DNA of 64,000 nucleotides from Dermatemys mawii (lineage: Eukaryota; Chordata; Testudines; Dermatemydidae). Numbering within the stretch: position 1 is the stretch's first letter; each line of letters opens with the position of its first letter. Below are positions 45,938 to 58,067 of this stretch, in pieces. The DNA lies in assembly GCA_007922305.1 (NCBI GenBank), contig ML677373.1, positions 15,182,709 through 15,246,708 of the forward strand. Direction: 5' to 3'. The notes below the pieces were generated by a model, which was given only the letters and a program-made list of their open reading frames with translations, did no database searches and was not told the DNA's origin. Position numbers and translations under genes: made by a program.

Positions 45938-47287
45938 AAATGTGCAGGTCACGGATAATCCAGGTCATGGACGGACCTCTAAGCCCAGTCCCAGAATGCC
46001 TCTCTGCAGTTGTGGTGAACTTACGGAGCATTTCTCTATGAAATGTGCAGAAGCCAGAATAAGGGTACACCACTTCCACTGTGTGCTTCCCCACATGGCT
46101 ACTATTTTTAGGGCATACCCCTGGGCAGTCTACAGCCAGAATTTGGCGCAGTGAATCCAAAAAAGCATTTGAAGCATATCCATGGATTTGTGACATGCAA
46201 TACTCTTGGAGATTGAAGTGGATGACATGACACCGGAGAGGAAGGGAGGAGAATGGATTCTATAGTGTGTTCCCCTTGCATACCCTGTTCCAGGTACAGC
46301 TCCCTCTGGAGCTCACAATGGGACAGTGCCCTCTACCCCAATTCCAACTCTGGACTACATCTGTCTACTATATTCAGGCCCTAAATATAAAGTTGCCCAT
46401 GATGTGTTCATAGTCTGCACTTGCTGTGAAAGTCTGGAAGAACGGACTATACTGGATAAGAAAGCACGTCACCCGATCACCTTCCAAACACAAAGCTCTC
46501 AACTTCACCAACTATGGAGGGCTTAAAGATACTGGCAGTTACTTTGAAATATGCTTGCAGTTGGTAAGATGCTGCTCTGCGGGGACTCTGCACAAACAAC
46601 GTAATCTTCACTTCTGAGCCATAAAACATACAAGTCTTTATTTAAAATTAAAATCCCATCTCTCTTCCCCTCCCATCTGCTGATTTACAGCCCCATTCTC
46701 AATTCTCGCCCATGATTAATACCTCTTAGGAGAGGTTATTAATATGTTTAAAGTCTAAAAAGAACCCTAATGTTCCCTCCCTTAATGTTCCATCTCACTT
46801 CTCACAGATTCACAGTCCTTCCTGTTTTCAGCCCCACTTCAGTTTACAATTTTATTAACCCTTTCACCCTTGCTCTGCTGCTGACCTCTTTTGCAATTCC
46901 CACAAATGCTCTGCTCTCTCAACATCAACATTTCAGAAATGACACATTGTACGTATGATAACAAAAGAGAGGGGTACATTAGCCAGCAAGGAAGCAATAA
47001 GGCATTATAAATCATAAAACGCATGCCATGCAAATGATGTCTCATTCCGAGCACAATACAATTACATAATACCCCGGAATCTCCCAATGTTGCTGCCAAG
47101 CTCACAGTTCAGCACAATTTTATGTGAGGTAAAACAGCATTATTTCATGAAGACTGCTTTTCACAGTGCTTTACAGATTTCTATGAGAGAGCTAGTAAGG
47201 TAAAGAATAGCACAGGGAAAGGGAAGTTTATAGTGAGAAAAAAAGGAACTTGGAAGTGAGATAGGATATGAGGCTGTGAGAGGAAAG
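45938..47287. other. No recognised feature
   Basis: About 1.3 kb of unique sequence. The 86-codon minus frame 45936-46196 overlaps a 70-codon plus frame. No domain is recognised. Confidence 0.5.
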
Positions 47288-47465
47288 ATGGTCCATTTGT
47301 TAAGATGCCAGCATAGGACTTGGAGACCTGGCTTCGAGTCCCTTCTCCACTGCAAGCTTCCTGCATGATACTAGGCAAGTCACTTAGTCACTCTGTGCCT
47401 CTGTTTCATATCTGTAAAAAAAGTAGGAATAGCAGCACTGCCCCATTTCACAGTTTTCACTTGTT
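47288..47465 (+). mobile_element. MIR-type SINE
   Basis: Reads gagacctggcttcgagtccc (B-box-like tRNA part), then aggcaagtcacttagtcact, then ctgtgcctctgtttcatatc, tgtaaaaaaag. This is the order of the MIR body and core found across amniotes. Confidence 0.7.
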
Positions 47466-47786
47466 GGTTTTGGTGATGTTAAGTCCATGACAACTGTGAG
47501 GCAGTATTGCTAAGACTAAGTCCCTATAGCTATGTCTTCACCTGCAAACTTAACTCCAGTTGACTCTTCTTGCATCAGCTTCGCTTCAGTGGAAGTGGCC
47601 TCACTGTGAAATAACATGAGCTGCAGAATGACTGGATGAGCAGAAGAATGATTCAGTAGCTGACTAGTTAGGCTGCTTCAAACTCCAGCCTATGTACTCC
47701 CCGACAAGCCAGCCACTCTGAGGTAAAAGCAGCCCCATGCTCACATTAAGTGTATTTGTATGTGGACAGGACTCAAGTTAAGGACA

Positions 47787-48039
47787 GAGGGGTAGCCGTG
47801 TTAGTCTGGAATTGCAGAAGTGACAAAGAGTCCTGTGGCACCTTAAAGACTAACTGAAATTTTTTCAGAGCATGAGCTTTCGTGGGCTAATACCCACTTC
47901 GGTACCCACTTCGTGGGCTAATACCCACTAATACCCACTTCGGTGCATCCGACGAAGTGGGTATTAGCCCACGAAAGCTCATGCTCTGAAAAAATTTCAG
48001 TTAGTCTTTAAGGTGCCACAGGACTCTTTGTCACTTCTG
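47787..48039 (+). mobile_element. Penelope-like foldback element 3, perfect 87-bp arms
   Basis: A perfect 13-bp duplication, caagttaaggaca, lies at 47774-47786 and 48040-48052. Arms 47815-47901 and 47953-48039 are exact reverse complements over 87 bp around a 51-bp spacer. The head (gaggggtagccgtgttagtc) is on the left, so this copy reads on the plus strand, opposite to copies 1 and 2. The spacer repeats tacccac and cttcg words. Perfect arms suggest a young insertion or arm-to-arm correction. No coding sequence is present. Confidence 0.75.
47945..47984 (+). ncRNA. Hammerhead-ribozyme-like motif in foldback element 3
   Basis: GCAU (47945-47948), CCGACGA core, extra A, stem II GUGGG/CCCAC (47957-47961 with 47968-47972), GAA, self-complementary AGCU (47976-47979), C at 47980 as cleavage base, AUGC (47981-47984) fully paired with GCAU. 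C replaces the conserved U4 and position 7 is variable in the family. The left arm has only a partial motif because the spacer begins inside it. Confidence 0.55.
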
Positions 48040-48133
48040 CAAGTTAAGGACAACAATCAAATTACAACCCCAGCTTTATACTGCAGAGAAGACAATCCAC
48101 TAGAGAGATGGATATGGATGGAACATTCTATAA

Positions 48134-48307
48134 CAGGGATCAGTAACCTTGGCACATGGGACCGCACTGGACCGGGACCCATTGAACTGGGACAGCAAAC
48201 CGCGGCCAGTAGGAGCCGCGATCGGCGAACTGGCACGTAAACATACTGGTGGGGCCCGCTAAGGGTGCCTACCCTGCGTTCCCATGTGCCAAGGTTGTCG
48301 ATCCCTG
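48134..48307. mobile_element. hAT-type MITE, perfect 8-bp duplication
   Basis: The ends cagggatcagtaaccttggc and gccaaggttgtcgatccctg are inverted with few mismatches. The duplication ttctataa (48126-48133 and 48308-48315) is identical on both sides. The GC-rich interior makes frames on both strands that are not genes. Confidence 0.9.
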
Positions 48308-48315
48308 TTCTATAA

Positions 48316-48889
48316 GGTGGAAAGATACAGGAAGACTGTTCAGTAAAGTGCCAGTTACAGAGGAGAAGGACCTTGCACCTAAAGCGCCCATACTGGGACA
48401 GAGTCTGTGTTGTCATTCATCTCTGTACGGAAATCCCGTGTGACCCACTGATCAGACACTTCCATCTCCCTGTGTCAGAGTGTTAAAAAGAAAGTGAATT
48501 TTGGGGGTGATGGCAAGACTATGGGAGTTCAGTCTCCAATTGGAACACTGCAAAACTGCCAGGTGTCATTCTGTGACATTTTACCGTGTAAGTGGGACCA
48601 GTCTCTCTCCCATTCTCCTCTGAAATAGATCTGTGGTTTATGGTTCCCCGCTGCTCATGGGAGGAACCCTGTGGTTCAAGCTCTCAATTACTAAGCTTAA
48701 AGGGAATTTAAGGATACTAGTTGTTGTTCTGAAATCTACCCATTCTTGTTTTGATAGAGAGGCTTCTGTTGAGGCACTGCACTCTTCAGTGTGAATACAG
48801 AGGATCAATACCTAACTCCCTCAGCACCAGTGCGCATGCATGGAGTCTTGAAAGAATAATTAGATAGTAACATTCTTCCCGAGGGTTAG
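48316..48889. other. No recognised feature
   Basis: Unique sequence. Confidence 0.5.
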
Positions 48890-49055
48890 GGAAGTGCTAT
48901 TATCCTCATTAACAGGTGGGAAACCAAGGCACAGAAGGACTAAATGACTTGCCCAAGGTCACACAGGACATCTGTGGCATAGCAGGGATATGAGCTCAGG
49001 TCTTTTGAGTCCCAGGCTAATACCATAACCCCTGGATCATTCTTCCTCTTCCCGT
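48890..49055 (-). mobile_element. MIR-type SINE, reverse orientation
   Basis: The plus strand shows the reverse complement of MIR in order: attatcctcattaacaggtg, aaccaaggcacagaaggact, aatgacttgcccaaggtcac, gagctcaggtcttttgagtc. It is one of the clearest MIR copies here. Confidence 0.75.
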
Positions 49056-50944
49056 CCAAAACTTTTTCTTAATGTTGCTCCAGAGGCAGCTGAACTTCCT
49101 TGGGAGGTGCTGTTTGCTAGCCTGCCTTGAGGATGTGAGATAAATGAACCTTTCATCGTCACTGTGAACAGATCAATCTTGCCATGTGCACAACAAAGCG
49201 ACATCGAAACTGAACACAGAGCACTAGCATTGAATTCCTCAACACAGCTATGTGCTGTGTCTTCTCTTGTCTCTGCTAATTTGCTGCTGTAGGAGAACTG
49301 AGGTTTTTGGAAGATAGTTAGCGGACTCTCTTCTCAACCTCACCAGGTACAAAAGTGGAAATTAACTAGTGCATTACCAAGGCTTCATCTGTCTTCTTGG
49401 CATTCCCAGGTTTCTTGCTGTTCTCAAATTCACAACTGCACATTTTTGGGCTATATTCTTCAGTTCTTACTCATGCACTGAAGACAACACAGCATTGTGA
49501 GCGACGGTAGGATTTGGCTCATTACCTCTAATGATCTCACAGGATATTTTGTCAAACCCTTTCTAAATTAGAGAAACCCCTTTGATCAATAGCCTAAGTT
49601 TTATTTGTCCTCATCTGTGACCAGGGGTCAGGCTATAGGGCCCCAGAACTACAGAGACTCAGAACTATTACGCTTACTCACCCTGGAAGGCAAACCAAAG
49701 GGGACTCATTAGCTACAGCTCAGGAGTTTAAGCAGCCAAGAGTAACTCTGATATTGGATGGACAAGAGTCTAGTTTGCAGAAACCCCAGGGACAGCCAGC
49801 TCAGCCTAAGATTTGTGTTTATAAGTACAGTCCAATTGTTACATACAGGCAACCCCCAGGAAAGGGGACAAATTTGGACTACAGGTCTTGCTGTGTTTCC
49901 CACCCTACTGCCAATGCTGCGAACACCTATGTTTTACTGTTCTTTACACTGGCAGTTGTGAACTCCCAGTAGCAACTTATCTAGCCTAGTTCTGGAATCA
50001 GGCCATGTGCTCCAAGTCTGACTTCTCCAGATTGCAGTTACCACCTGGTCTGAATGCTAGTCTCGACTTCTCCCTAATTTTACAAACCAAGACTGCAGCA
50101 AGAGAAGGGAGAAAAGAGACCCACCTCAATGGAGGGGAGGGGGATAGGTTCCATGATGTCTACAAGTAATTACATTCCAGGGACTGCAATATACAGAACG
50201 GTTTCAGTATAGGCGCTTGATGAGGTTGTTTTGCAGCTGTCAATGTGACAGGTAATAGCAGTGTGCCAATGCCAGAACATAAACTATGTGGAGGTTTGGA
50301 GCGGAGACAGAAAAGAGAAGGAACAGAAATCAGAAAGAGGATATAAGACAAAGGTTGAAAGCAGAAGCGTGAGATTAACTTTTTCCAAGGGAAATGTTGG
50401 GCATAGGCTTATAACTTCACTACCTGACACGGAGGGGTTAGCTATCTTATTTACAATTGGCCAAATTCTGATCCCAGCAATGAAATCTGTATGAGTTACA
50501 TGCATGAGATTGCAAACTTTGGCACTTGCTGGAGAACAATATATAGTAATGTATTTTCCTGGCTTAATATTTTTTAGTGTATCTAAAGTTTTAAAGTACA
50601 TAGTTGGCATTAAAAAGTCAGTATTGGCCAACAGTTACTACACAGTGATAACTGATATACTGCAGTTATTCAGCTCTACAGCGCTAGACTGTTCCATTCC
50701 TCCCTTGCTGCCCCTACAGATGAAATTCCAGTTAGTAACATTTAATTCCTGTAGAAAAGACATGCAGGATTTAAGGCTCTAGGACTACACAAAGAATAGG
50801 AAATGACGGCAGTATCTTATTTACCACTATGGGGTAATTATTATTAAAAAGTCATCAGTTGCCAAGGACCACTGTAGAATAGGACTGATAAACAATAAAA
50901 CAGTTTGTGAAAGCAAAACTGACATGCACTGTAGTTATCAATCT
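49056..50944. other. Long stretch without recognised genes or repeats
   Basis: About 1.9 kb, mostly unique. The 115-codon minus frame 50284-50631 and the plus frames 50261-50494 and 50504-50782 overlap and lack known domains. Confidence 0.5.
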
Positions 50945-52043
50945 GCCTTGACTTCATATATATCTTGACATTAGCAAAGTTTTAGATACTGTTTCCCATA
51001 GCATTCTTGCCAGCAAGTTAAAGTAGTATGGATTGGATGAATGGACTATAAAGTGGATAGAAAGTGGCTAGATTGTCAGGCTCAATGGCTTGATGTCCAG
51101 TTGGCAGCCGGTATCAAATGGAGTGCCCCAGAGGTTGGTCCTGGGGCTGGTTTTGTTCAACAGCTTTATTAATGATCTGGATGATGGGATGAATTGCATC
51201 CTCAGCAAGTTTGCAGATGACACTAAATGGGGAGGAGAGGTAGATACGCTGGAGGGTATGCACAGGGTCCAGAGTGACCTAGACAAAATTGGTTCAACAA
51301 GGACAAGTGCACTTAGAAAGAATCCCATACACCACTACAGGCTGGGGACCAACTGGCTAAGCAGCAGTTTTGCAGAAAAGGACCTGGAGATTACAGTGGA
51401 CGAGAAGCTGGATACGAGTCAGCAGTGTGCCTTTGTTGCCAAAAAGGCCAACGGCATATTGGGCTACATTAGTAGAAGCACTGCCAGCTGATGGAGGGAA
51501 GTGATCATTCCCCTCTAGTCGGCACTGGTGAGGCCAAACTTGGAGTACTGTGTCCAGTTTTGGTCCCCTTACTACAGAAGGGATGTGGTTAAATTGGTGA
51601 GAGTTCAGCAGAGGGCAACAAAAATGACTAGGGGGTGGGACACACTGACTTACGAGGAGAGACTGAGGGAACTGGTATTATTTAGTCTGCAGTAGAGAAT
51701 GGGGGAGGATTTGACTTCAATTATTCAAAGGGGGTTCCAAAGAGGATGGATCTAGGCTGTTCTCAATGGTGGCAGATGACAGAACAAGAAGCAATGGTCT
51801 CAAGTTGCAGTGTGGGAGGTTTAGTTGGATATTAGGAAACACTATTTCACTGGGAGGGTGGCGAAGCAGTGGAATGGGTTACCTAGGGAGGTGGTGGAAT
51901 CTCCATGCTTAGAGGTTTTTAAGACCTGGCTTGACAAAGCCCTGGCTGGGATGATTTACTTGGTGTTGGTCCTGCTTTGAGCAGGGGATTAGACTGGATG
52001 ACCTCCTGAGGTCCCTTCCAACCCTAATATTCTATGATTCTTA
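50945..52043 (+). mobile_element. CR1 LINE, 5'-truncated, with canonical 3' end
   Basis: About 1.1 kb carrying the last part of ORF2 and the 3' end. The 3' region includes ctggatgacctcctgaggtc, and the element ends with attctatgattctt at 52029-52042, the CR1 signature. CR1 elements normally lack a poly-A tail and long target duplications, as here. It is the longest LINE piece in the window. Confidence 0.9.
50964..51491 (+). pseudogene. CR1 reverse transcriptase (ORF2) fragment, broken
   Basis: One plus frame covers fingers and palm of the CR1 reverse transcriptase: KVLDTVSHSILASKLK, then YGLDEWTIKWIES, then SNGVPQRLVLG and FNSFINDLDDG, the catalytic FADD at 51210-51221, and later VAKKANGILGYI. 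In-frame stops occur at 51024-51026 and 51069-51071. The usual GVPQG is GVPQR, and about 20 codons are missing after DLDKI relative to related copies. After 51491 the homology continues in the DNA (for example ggccaaacttggagtactgt) through further frame breaks. The enzyme made cDNA by target-primed reverse transcription. This copy is inactive. Confidence 0.85.
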
Positions 52044-53209
52044 ATGGAACTTTGTTATTTAACTTTCAAGAGCACTTTTCCCCCCCAACATAAGTAAGTA
52101 ACTTTTTGGAGTGTATGATTTGAAATAAAAACCAGTCAACTTATTCATGCAGCAGATCCTTGTTTGTATATTTAAACTCTAAAATTGGCCCTAGCAATGG
52201 TATAAAAACACAATCAGATTGCATTTGTACAGCAATTATTCTTGCCCCATGTAATTATTGGTCCCTTAGATAAAATCTCAAACTAGTTTATTGAAGCCGG
52301 GAATTGAAACCAGAGAGAGAAGCAGCTATGTACATCAATAAGGCAGTCCATTAATTATTTCCACCTACTCAACTTGAAGAAAATTACCATGCTAATGCCT
52401 TTGGATAAGCACATGACCCACTCTGCTTTTACATAAAAGCTAAATGTAAAGTCAAGGCAGCCTTAAATCAGGGCACCAAAGAAATGACAGACCGTAGAAT
52501 GGCATTCTTGGAAGTAATTGATTATAGAAATCTCCAGTGTACAGCAAGACTAGACAGTAATCACAGTAACTAAGAAATCAGAGAACTAAGAGAAGGTATT
52601 CTGATTCCTTTGTAACAGTCCAAGAATTGATAAGATGAAACACACAGCCCAGAAAATAAAACACTAATGTGAACTGCATGTACTCAAAGGTGATTAAAAC
52701 CACTGACCCTTTTGTACCTGTGTATCTTGTAGCAAACTCAAAGGGGGAATATCTGTACCACTATAGCTGCACCATATTGTACGTTGTTGCTTTCATAATC
52801 CTAACTGTTTGGATTTTGCTTTCAACCAGCCTGGTAAAAATATTTAAGTTCAAATTTGTACCAAAAAAGCATTTAATTTTTTTGTAGTGAGCTGGGCAAG
52901 ATGTGCAGAATAGGAAGAGAAAGAATTTTAATCAACTTTTTTTTAAAAAAATAAGGAACAAAACTAGCACTACACTAAGAGACAGCAGTGGGGCCGGTTT
53001 GTGAAAGAGAGACAAATACCTTAAAAGAGACAAAACCCCGCTGGAGAGTGGTGCTAGGCGACTGGCAAAGGAACGTGCATCCCTGTGTGGAACAGTTACT
53101 TGGTACATAAAGAAAACAAGAGGTCTAGGTTTGATGCCATTTATTCATTTTATCCAATTTATTATAATAATATAATAAAACTTTGCTAATCTATGGTACC
53201 GTTTATCCA
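52044..53209. other. No recognised feature
   Basis: About 1.2 kb of unique AT-rich sequence. Confidence 0.5.
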
Positions 53210-53415
53210 AGAATTTTGAGGAGATTTACAAGTTATAAGTACCTGTGGGAGATAGGTAAGGAATGAATATAAACAGAGAGGAGTTGTTTGACCAACTTCA
53301 CGCAACAAATCAGTGTTAATGTCAGGAACAGAAACCAGGATACAAATTCAGAATTTATTTTATACAATTCATATGTTTCCTGATTCAGTGTCCTCTGCTC
53401 TAAGCCGCTCTCTCC
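53210..53415 (-). repeat. MIR/L2-like fragment, reverse orientation
   Basis: Contains aattttgaggagatttacaa, gggagataggtaaggaatga, tgtcaggaacagaaaccagg, and cctgattcagtgtcctctgc with ctctaagcc. This is the order of a worn reverse MIR-type copy. Confidence 0.5.
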
Positions 53416-54845
53416 TATTCTTTACCACAAGGAGGTCTTAGTGCCAGATATAGATCTACGACTATGTTTCTCTAAATAGTACAGAGGAGGGGAAATTAGA
53501 AAGGAAAAAATAAGGGGGGAAAAGAGTGGAGAAAACAGAAAGGAGAAATATTTTCCAACCAACAGGCTGGAACTGTACACAAGAAAGTATGCTCTTTCTC
53601 TTCTGTGTATGGAATACACTCACAATGGAATGTCCTCTTGACTAACTTTTAATTATACAGAAATGGTAGCTATAATTAAGCATTTTTCATTTAAGAGTAT
53701 TACCTGGGAAAAATATTTAATAATCACTATTAGTGATCTTTGGCTTTGGCAAAGTGTTTGTTTTCATCCACACATTGAGAGTACCAATGCAGATCACAGA
53801 AAGAAGCATTTCTTCCATTACACTGATTGAAAAAGACTAATTCCCCTTTATAAAATTGTGTTAATGATGGAAGAAAAAAAAAAGCAGTTACACAATTGCT
53901 TGAAATTAGATTGCCTGTGCCTCAATATGATTAGATTTAACACAAATACTAACCTTAATGTTGAAAGATTTCTTTGGTGAATTCCAACAATTTAGGGCGA
54001 TTGATTCAAATTTACTTGCATTTTATTCACAGGAGCTTGTCAAAACAGCTGCATGGAAGAGCCATCTATTGTACATTTTCTCTATAAAGTACTGCCTGAT
54101 GTGCCAGGTGTTGGGGGGATTTTCCCACAAATGGAGTCATGATCAGATCCAGTCTTAAATAGCTTTTGCTAAGAATCTCTCTTTTAGGGCTGCCATTGGT
54201 ACTGCTTTGATATTGATAACATATTTCTCTTTCACGCCAATTAAAAGAATATTAATTGGAGTGCAAACATAAGTATCTCTTTGGGGAGTCTTCTTATACT
54301 CGTTGCTGATAGTTTTATTACACCCATGGTGAGAAAGTGAAATCCCACTAGGAAAATGCCAGCTCTTGATGGGAAAAGATTAAGAGAGAATTTAATTTAA
54401 AGATTAAAAAGCAACTGAGATGTTCAGTGCAGCTAGCACAGACTGTTCATCAGAGTGTCAATCATGGGTGGAAAAACCCTCTAGGTTCAACAGTTTTAAA
54501 AAAAAGAATCTGGACCATATGTCAATTCTCTAGCCAATCACCCATTAGGCTCCCTTAGTATGTCTTCCAGGACCTAGGATGCTTGAACCGGTAACTATCC
54601 AGATCAATTTCTTGCCACTCAGTTGGCAGTTTCTAAACAAGTATGGTCAACCACTCAGCCATCGATCGCTGACAGAGATCAGAATGAGCAAACTGAGTTG
54701 GCAGCTCAATAGACTCTCCGAACAACTAGCTGACAATCACCCAGAATACTTCAATTTAAGGGGAGGGAAGGAAAGAGGGTGAGAAGAGGTAGCTGGAATG
54801 AAAAGTAGACTGGGAAGACAAAGAGAAGACGTGGAAAAGAGATGG
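53416..54845. other. No recognised feature
   Basis: About 1.4 kb of unique sequence with GA-rich stretches near 53490-53540 and 54760-54850. Confidence 0.5.
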
Positions 54846-55010
54846 GGGAGGCAGCATGATTAATAAAGCACTGGATTAGACCTGGTTTCTACTTCTAGCT
54901 CTTCCATTGACTTCCAATGCGAATTGCAGCAAATCACTTCACTGCTTTAGTTCCGCTTTCACCCTCTTTCTGATTATACTGTAAGTCCTTTGGGGGAGGA
55001 AGTCTCAGTT
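54846..55010 (+). mobile_element. MIR-type SINE
   Basis: Reads ggcagcatgattaataaagc, actggattagacctggtttc, tagctcttccattgacttcc, gcaaatcacttcactgcttt. This is the 5' and core part of MIR in sense orientation, moderately diverged. Confidence 0.65.
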
Positions 55011-55684
55011 GGGGCATCTGGTCACTTCTACAACAGAAATAACAACAACAGAAACATGAGGCAAAGTAAATTTTTGGTATAAGAGGCATGGGCTGTGTGC
55101 ACAGAAAAAATCTGGATAGAGGAGCGAGATCAAGAATAAAGAGAGGAGATGTAGAGACAGGAGTAAGATAAGCCTTGTTGTTGCTTAAGGAAAGGAGGAA
55201 GATTGCTCATTTGGCAGACAGCTCAAGCAGTGTTCTGTAGGTTCAGCTTTATTCTGATGTATTTGGGATACTATTGTTCCTGTAGCTGAAGAATACAAAT
55301 GAAAGGAGTGAATTTGTTTGGCTAAGCACACTTATTAAACTACTATGTTCTGATACCAAAGCTTCTCAGGGCAACAACAACTGTGTTAGTAATATATAAA
55401 GCCCTTCCTGGGAGGTTTAAAATAGGAAATTAACTGTTCATAGCCCAACCTGAATTTACTGATATATCTTTCCATTAGCATTAACAGCATGAACCTCTCA
55501 CTTATGAAACTGTAGGAGTTTACAAGGATTCAACCTGCAGAAGGCAGGATCGTTGGTTTTAGTATATTTGGGTGAGGATTCTCTCCGAATAGCAATGAAG
55601 GATCATGAAAAAGTATGTGGTAATCAGTCTTGTGCTCCAGAACAATTTGTAGACAAATTTACAAGACAGTCCTCATGAGAATCA
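55011..55684. other. No recognised feature
   Basis: Unique sequence up to the hAT target site. Confidence 0.5.
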
Positions 55685-55692
55685 CTATACAC

Positions 55693-56004
55693 CAGGGGTA
55701 GGCAACCTATGGCATGTGTGCCAAAGGCAGCACATGAGCTGATTTTCAGTGGCACTCACACTGGCTGGGTCCTGGCCACCGGTCTGGGGGGCTCTGCATT
55801 TTAATTTAATTTTAAATGAAGCTTCTTAAACATTTTAAAAAACCTTATTTACTTTACATACAACAACAGTTTAGTTCGATATAATAGACTTATAGAAAGA
55901 GACCTTCTAAAAAAGTTAAAATGTATTACTAGCAGGCGAAACTTTAAATTAGAATGAATAAATGAAAACTCGGCACACCACTTCTGAAATGTTGCCGACC
56001 TCTG
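55693..56004. mobile_element. hAT (Charlie-like) element, perfect 8-bp duplication
   Basis: The ends caggggtaggcaacctatgg and gttgccgacctctg are inverted. The duplication ctatacac (55685-55692 and 56005-56012) is identical on both sides. Length 312 bp: the GC-rich left part is followed by an AT-rich right part (aaatgaagcttcttaaacat). Non-autonomous. Confidence 0.9.
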
Positions 56005-56012
56005 CTATACAC

Positions 56013-58065
56013 TATTTTAGTTTCCCATGAGACTTTAAGGGCTACTGACATCAAGCAACACATACATTTCCTAGTTCTGGTGACCTGCCATTTCTCTCTT
56101 AGAAAGTACAGATAAAAAAAAAACACACAGAGCTAATAGTTCATCACTGAGTACTGATGTCAGCTTCTGCAGTCATAGGACCTGCCAGTTCAAAATGGCA
56201 GCCCTGAAGTTCTGTATTTTGGTATTTTTTAGAGTATTCAGATTTTCTTTACCCTTTTCCATTGGGTTTTAGAGCTGGGTAGGGGACAGGGCCTGCATTG
56301 GTGTCCCAGAAAGCTGATCAAATCCTTTTGATTGATGAAGATCATTCTTGCAAGTGAGTCAACAGCTTTTTAGTTCAATTGACTAAAAGGTATTGTTGCT
56401 CATTCATAGACCCTGATGGGTTGAAGAAAAATTGTCTGAGAAAAAACCTGCTCAAAGAGGTCCCATACTGAGGTGCTCAGCAACAGTCCACGTGCTTGAA
56501 GGCTCTGTAATTTTAAAAAAGGCAGCTACCTTTCCTGTCTGGAGCAGGTCTCACCACCTTTATTGTGGTAACATTTCATGCTTAGAGCACGCTTTAGAGC
56601 TGCACTCTAAAGACTGCAGCAGCAGCAGCTACCTTTTCTGTTTGGCTCACATTTAAAGATACCTATTTATGAAAACCTACATGATTAAAGACCACTTGGC
56701 TCTTTGTATTTTTGTCCTGGCTGATTCAAATCAGATGAGATATTCCAAGGAAGAGTCCACCACTTTGCTTATCTCAGGGAACAGAGGTCAGGCATTCTCG
56801 CTTTCCTTCTTGTTCTAGGTGAGCTCATGTTTACCGTAGTGCACAGAGTTAAGCTACACACAAATAAATGGCCCAATTTTCAGAAATATAATATTATACT
56901 GCGAGAGACACAAGCTCAACTACCCTGACGAGTAGACCATGTATGTAGGTGCCTCATTTCAGGTATCCTCATCTGAATATTATGGACTAAGGCCCATATG
57001 TGATAAACCATAAATTCTACCATAAATGGCATCCATATTGATCAGAAATGAACTATTCAAAATGCAGAGGAACTGAACTGGTGCAAATCCATCTACAAAT
57101 CCCAAAAGTACTGAAAATAAGACTATACACCATTAGCAAATTATGCCTGTACTCCCAAAAACAAAGTACCATCAAAAAAAAAAAAAAAGCAGCACAATAT
57201 ACCTTGGAAACTTTTCATTTTTTCCATCTGGCACATGGACAGGTTAAAGCAAGGCAGTGACAGTTTGTGTGCCTTGGACTCTTCTTCAGCAGAATACTCC
57301 AAAGCCTTGACGACTTTTGCACTATATATGGATAGTTTTGATGCAAGTGAAACCTCCACATGTTGGCACAAACACATTTTTACTCATCAGACAAGAAGGT
57401 TTCTTGGTTTTCTTCATCTTTAGCAAACCTATTATGGTCACTGCAAGGAAGCCTCTCCTGCACACAGTCCTGCCCCGACCTTTTATATTTTAATTTCCCA
57501 GTGTATCTTTCTCAAATAGACCAGAAAACTGGCACCTACAGGATTATATTTCACACTCTTCTATTTCTTCCAATCCACCGAAGGGACTGTGCTCTGAGGA
57601 ACAGGTTTTGTACCCCAGTGTGAATCTGAGCTTCAGGAAAATCTTGCTGAAGTTGCTAAGGCTGCTTTTGGAAAGAGAAACAGCAACAGAAACTGCTAAA
57701 CTCTTCTGCCAATAAGGAAACATTCTGCAAATATACTGGCTCTCTCCTGATCACAGTGGAATTTTTAAAACACCCATCACTGCTGTATTTAATGGTATGA
57801 CTAAGCGTTTTCTCGTTTGAAGATTCCAGAGCAGCTAGTCAAAACATTGAAATATGTTCTCTGAAACTCAAGGAAGAAAGAGTAATTGGTAAGTTTCTCA
57901 AGACTGCCTCTTTCTGTGTACAGCAAAGCTGAACAAAACAGAAGATATACCAACACACTACCAAATATTCCTTTTTTTTCTCCTTGCTTAAATCTGTGGC
58001 AAATCCTAGTGGGGAATCCTTCCCCGACCTCCTTGGTGGGCATGTACCATGCTGGACACAGAACT
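56013..58065. other. Long stretch without recognised genes or repeats
   Basis: About 2 kb of unique sequence. A poly-A run of about 16 lies at 57174-57188. Overlapping frames at 57048-57623 on both strands are unrecognised. Confidence 0.5.
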
Positions 58066-58067
58066 TA

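Larger units (their letters stand above)
47520..48093. mobile_element. MITE (TATGTCTTCACCTGCAAACTTAA-type) split by a foldback element
   Basis: The left part starts near ctatagctatgtcttcacct and includes gcaaacttaactccagttga. The right part after the nested insertion continues caagttaaggacaacaatca to gctttatactgcagagaaga. The terminal match is loose. The nested element's target duplication restores one continuous sequence when it is ignored. Confidence 0.5.

Noticed and set aside
47785..48040. CRISPR-like or satellite array (repeated tacccac words)
   Set aside because: The repeats are the apex of one hairpin retroelement. No regular spacer pattern exists and the host is a vertebrate.
50261..50782. 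Cluster of overlapping frames suggesting a small gene
   Set aside because: Both strands are open in overlapping short frames with no domain or splice context that can be supported.
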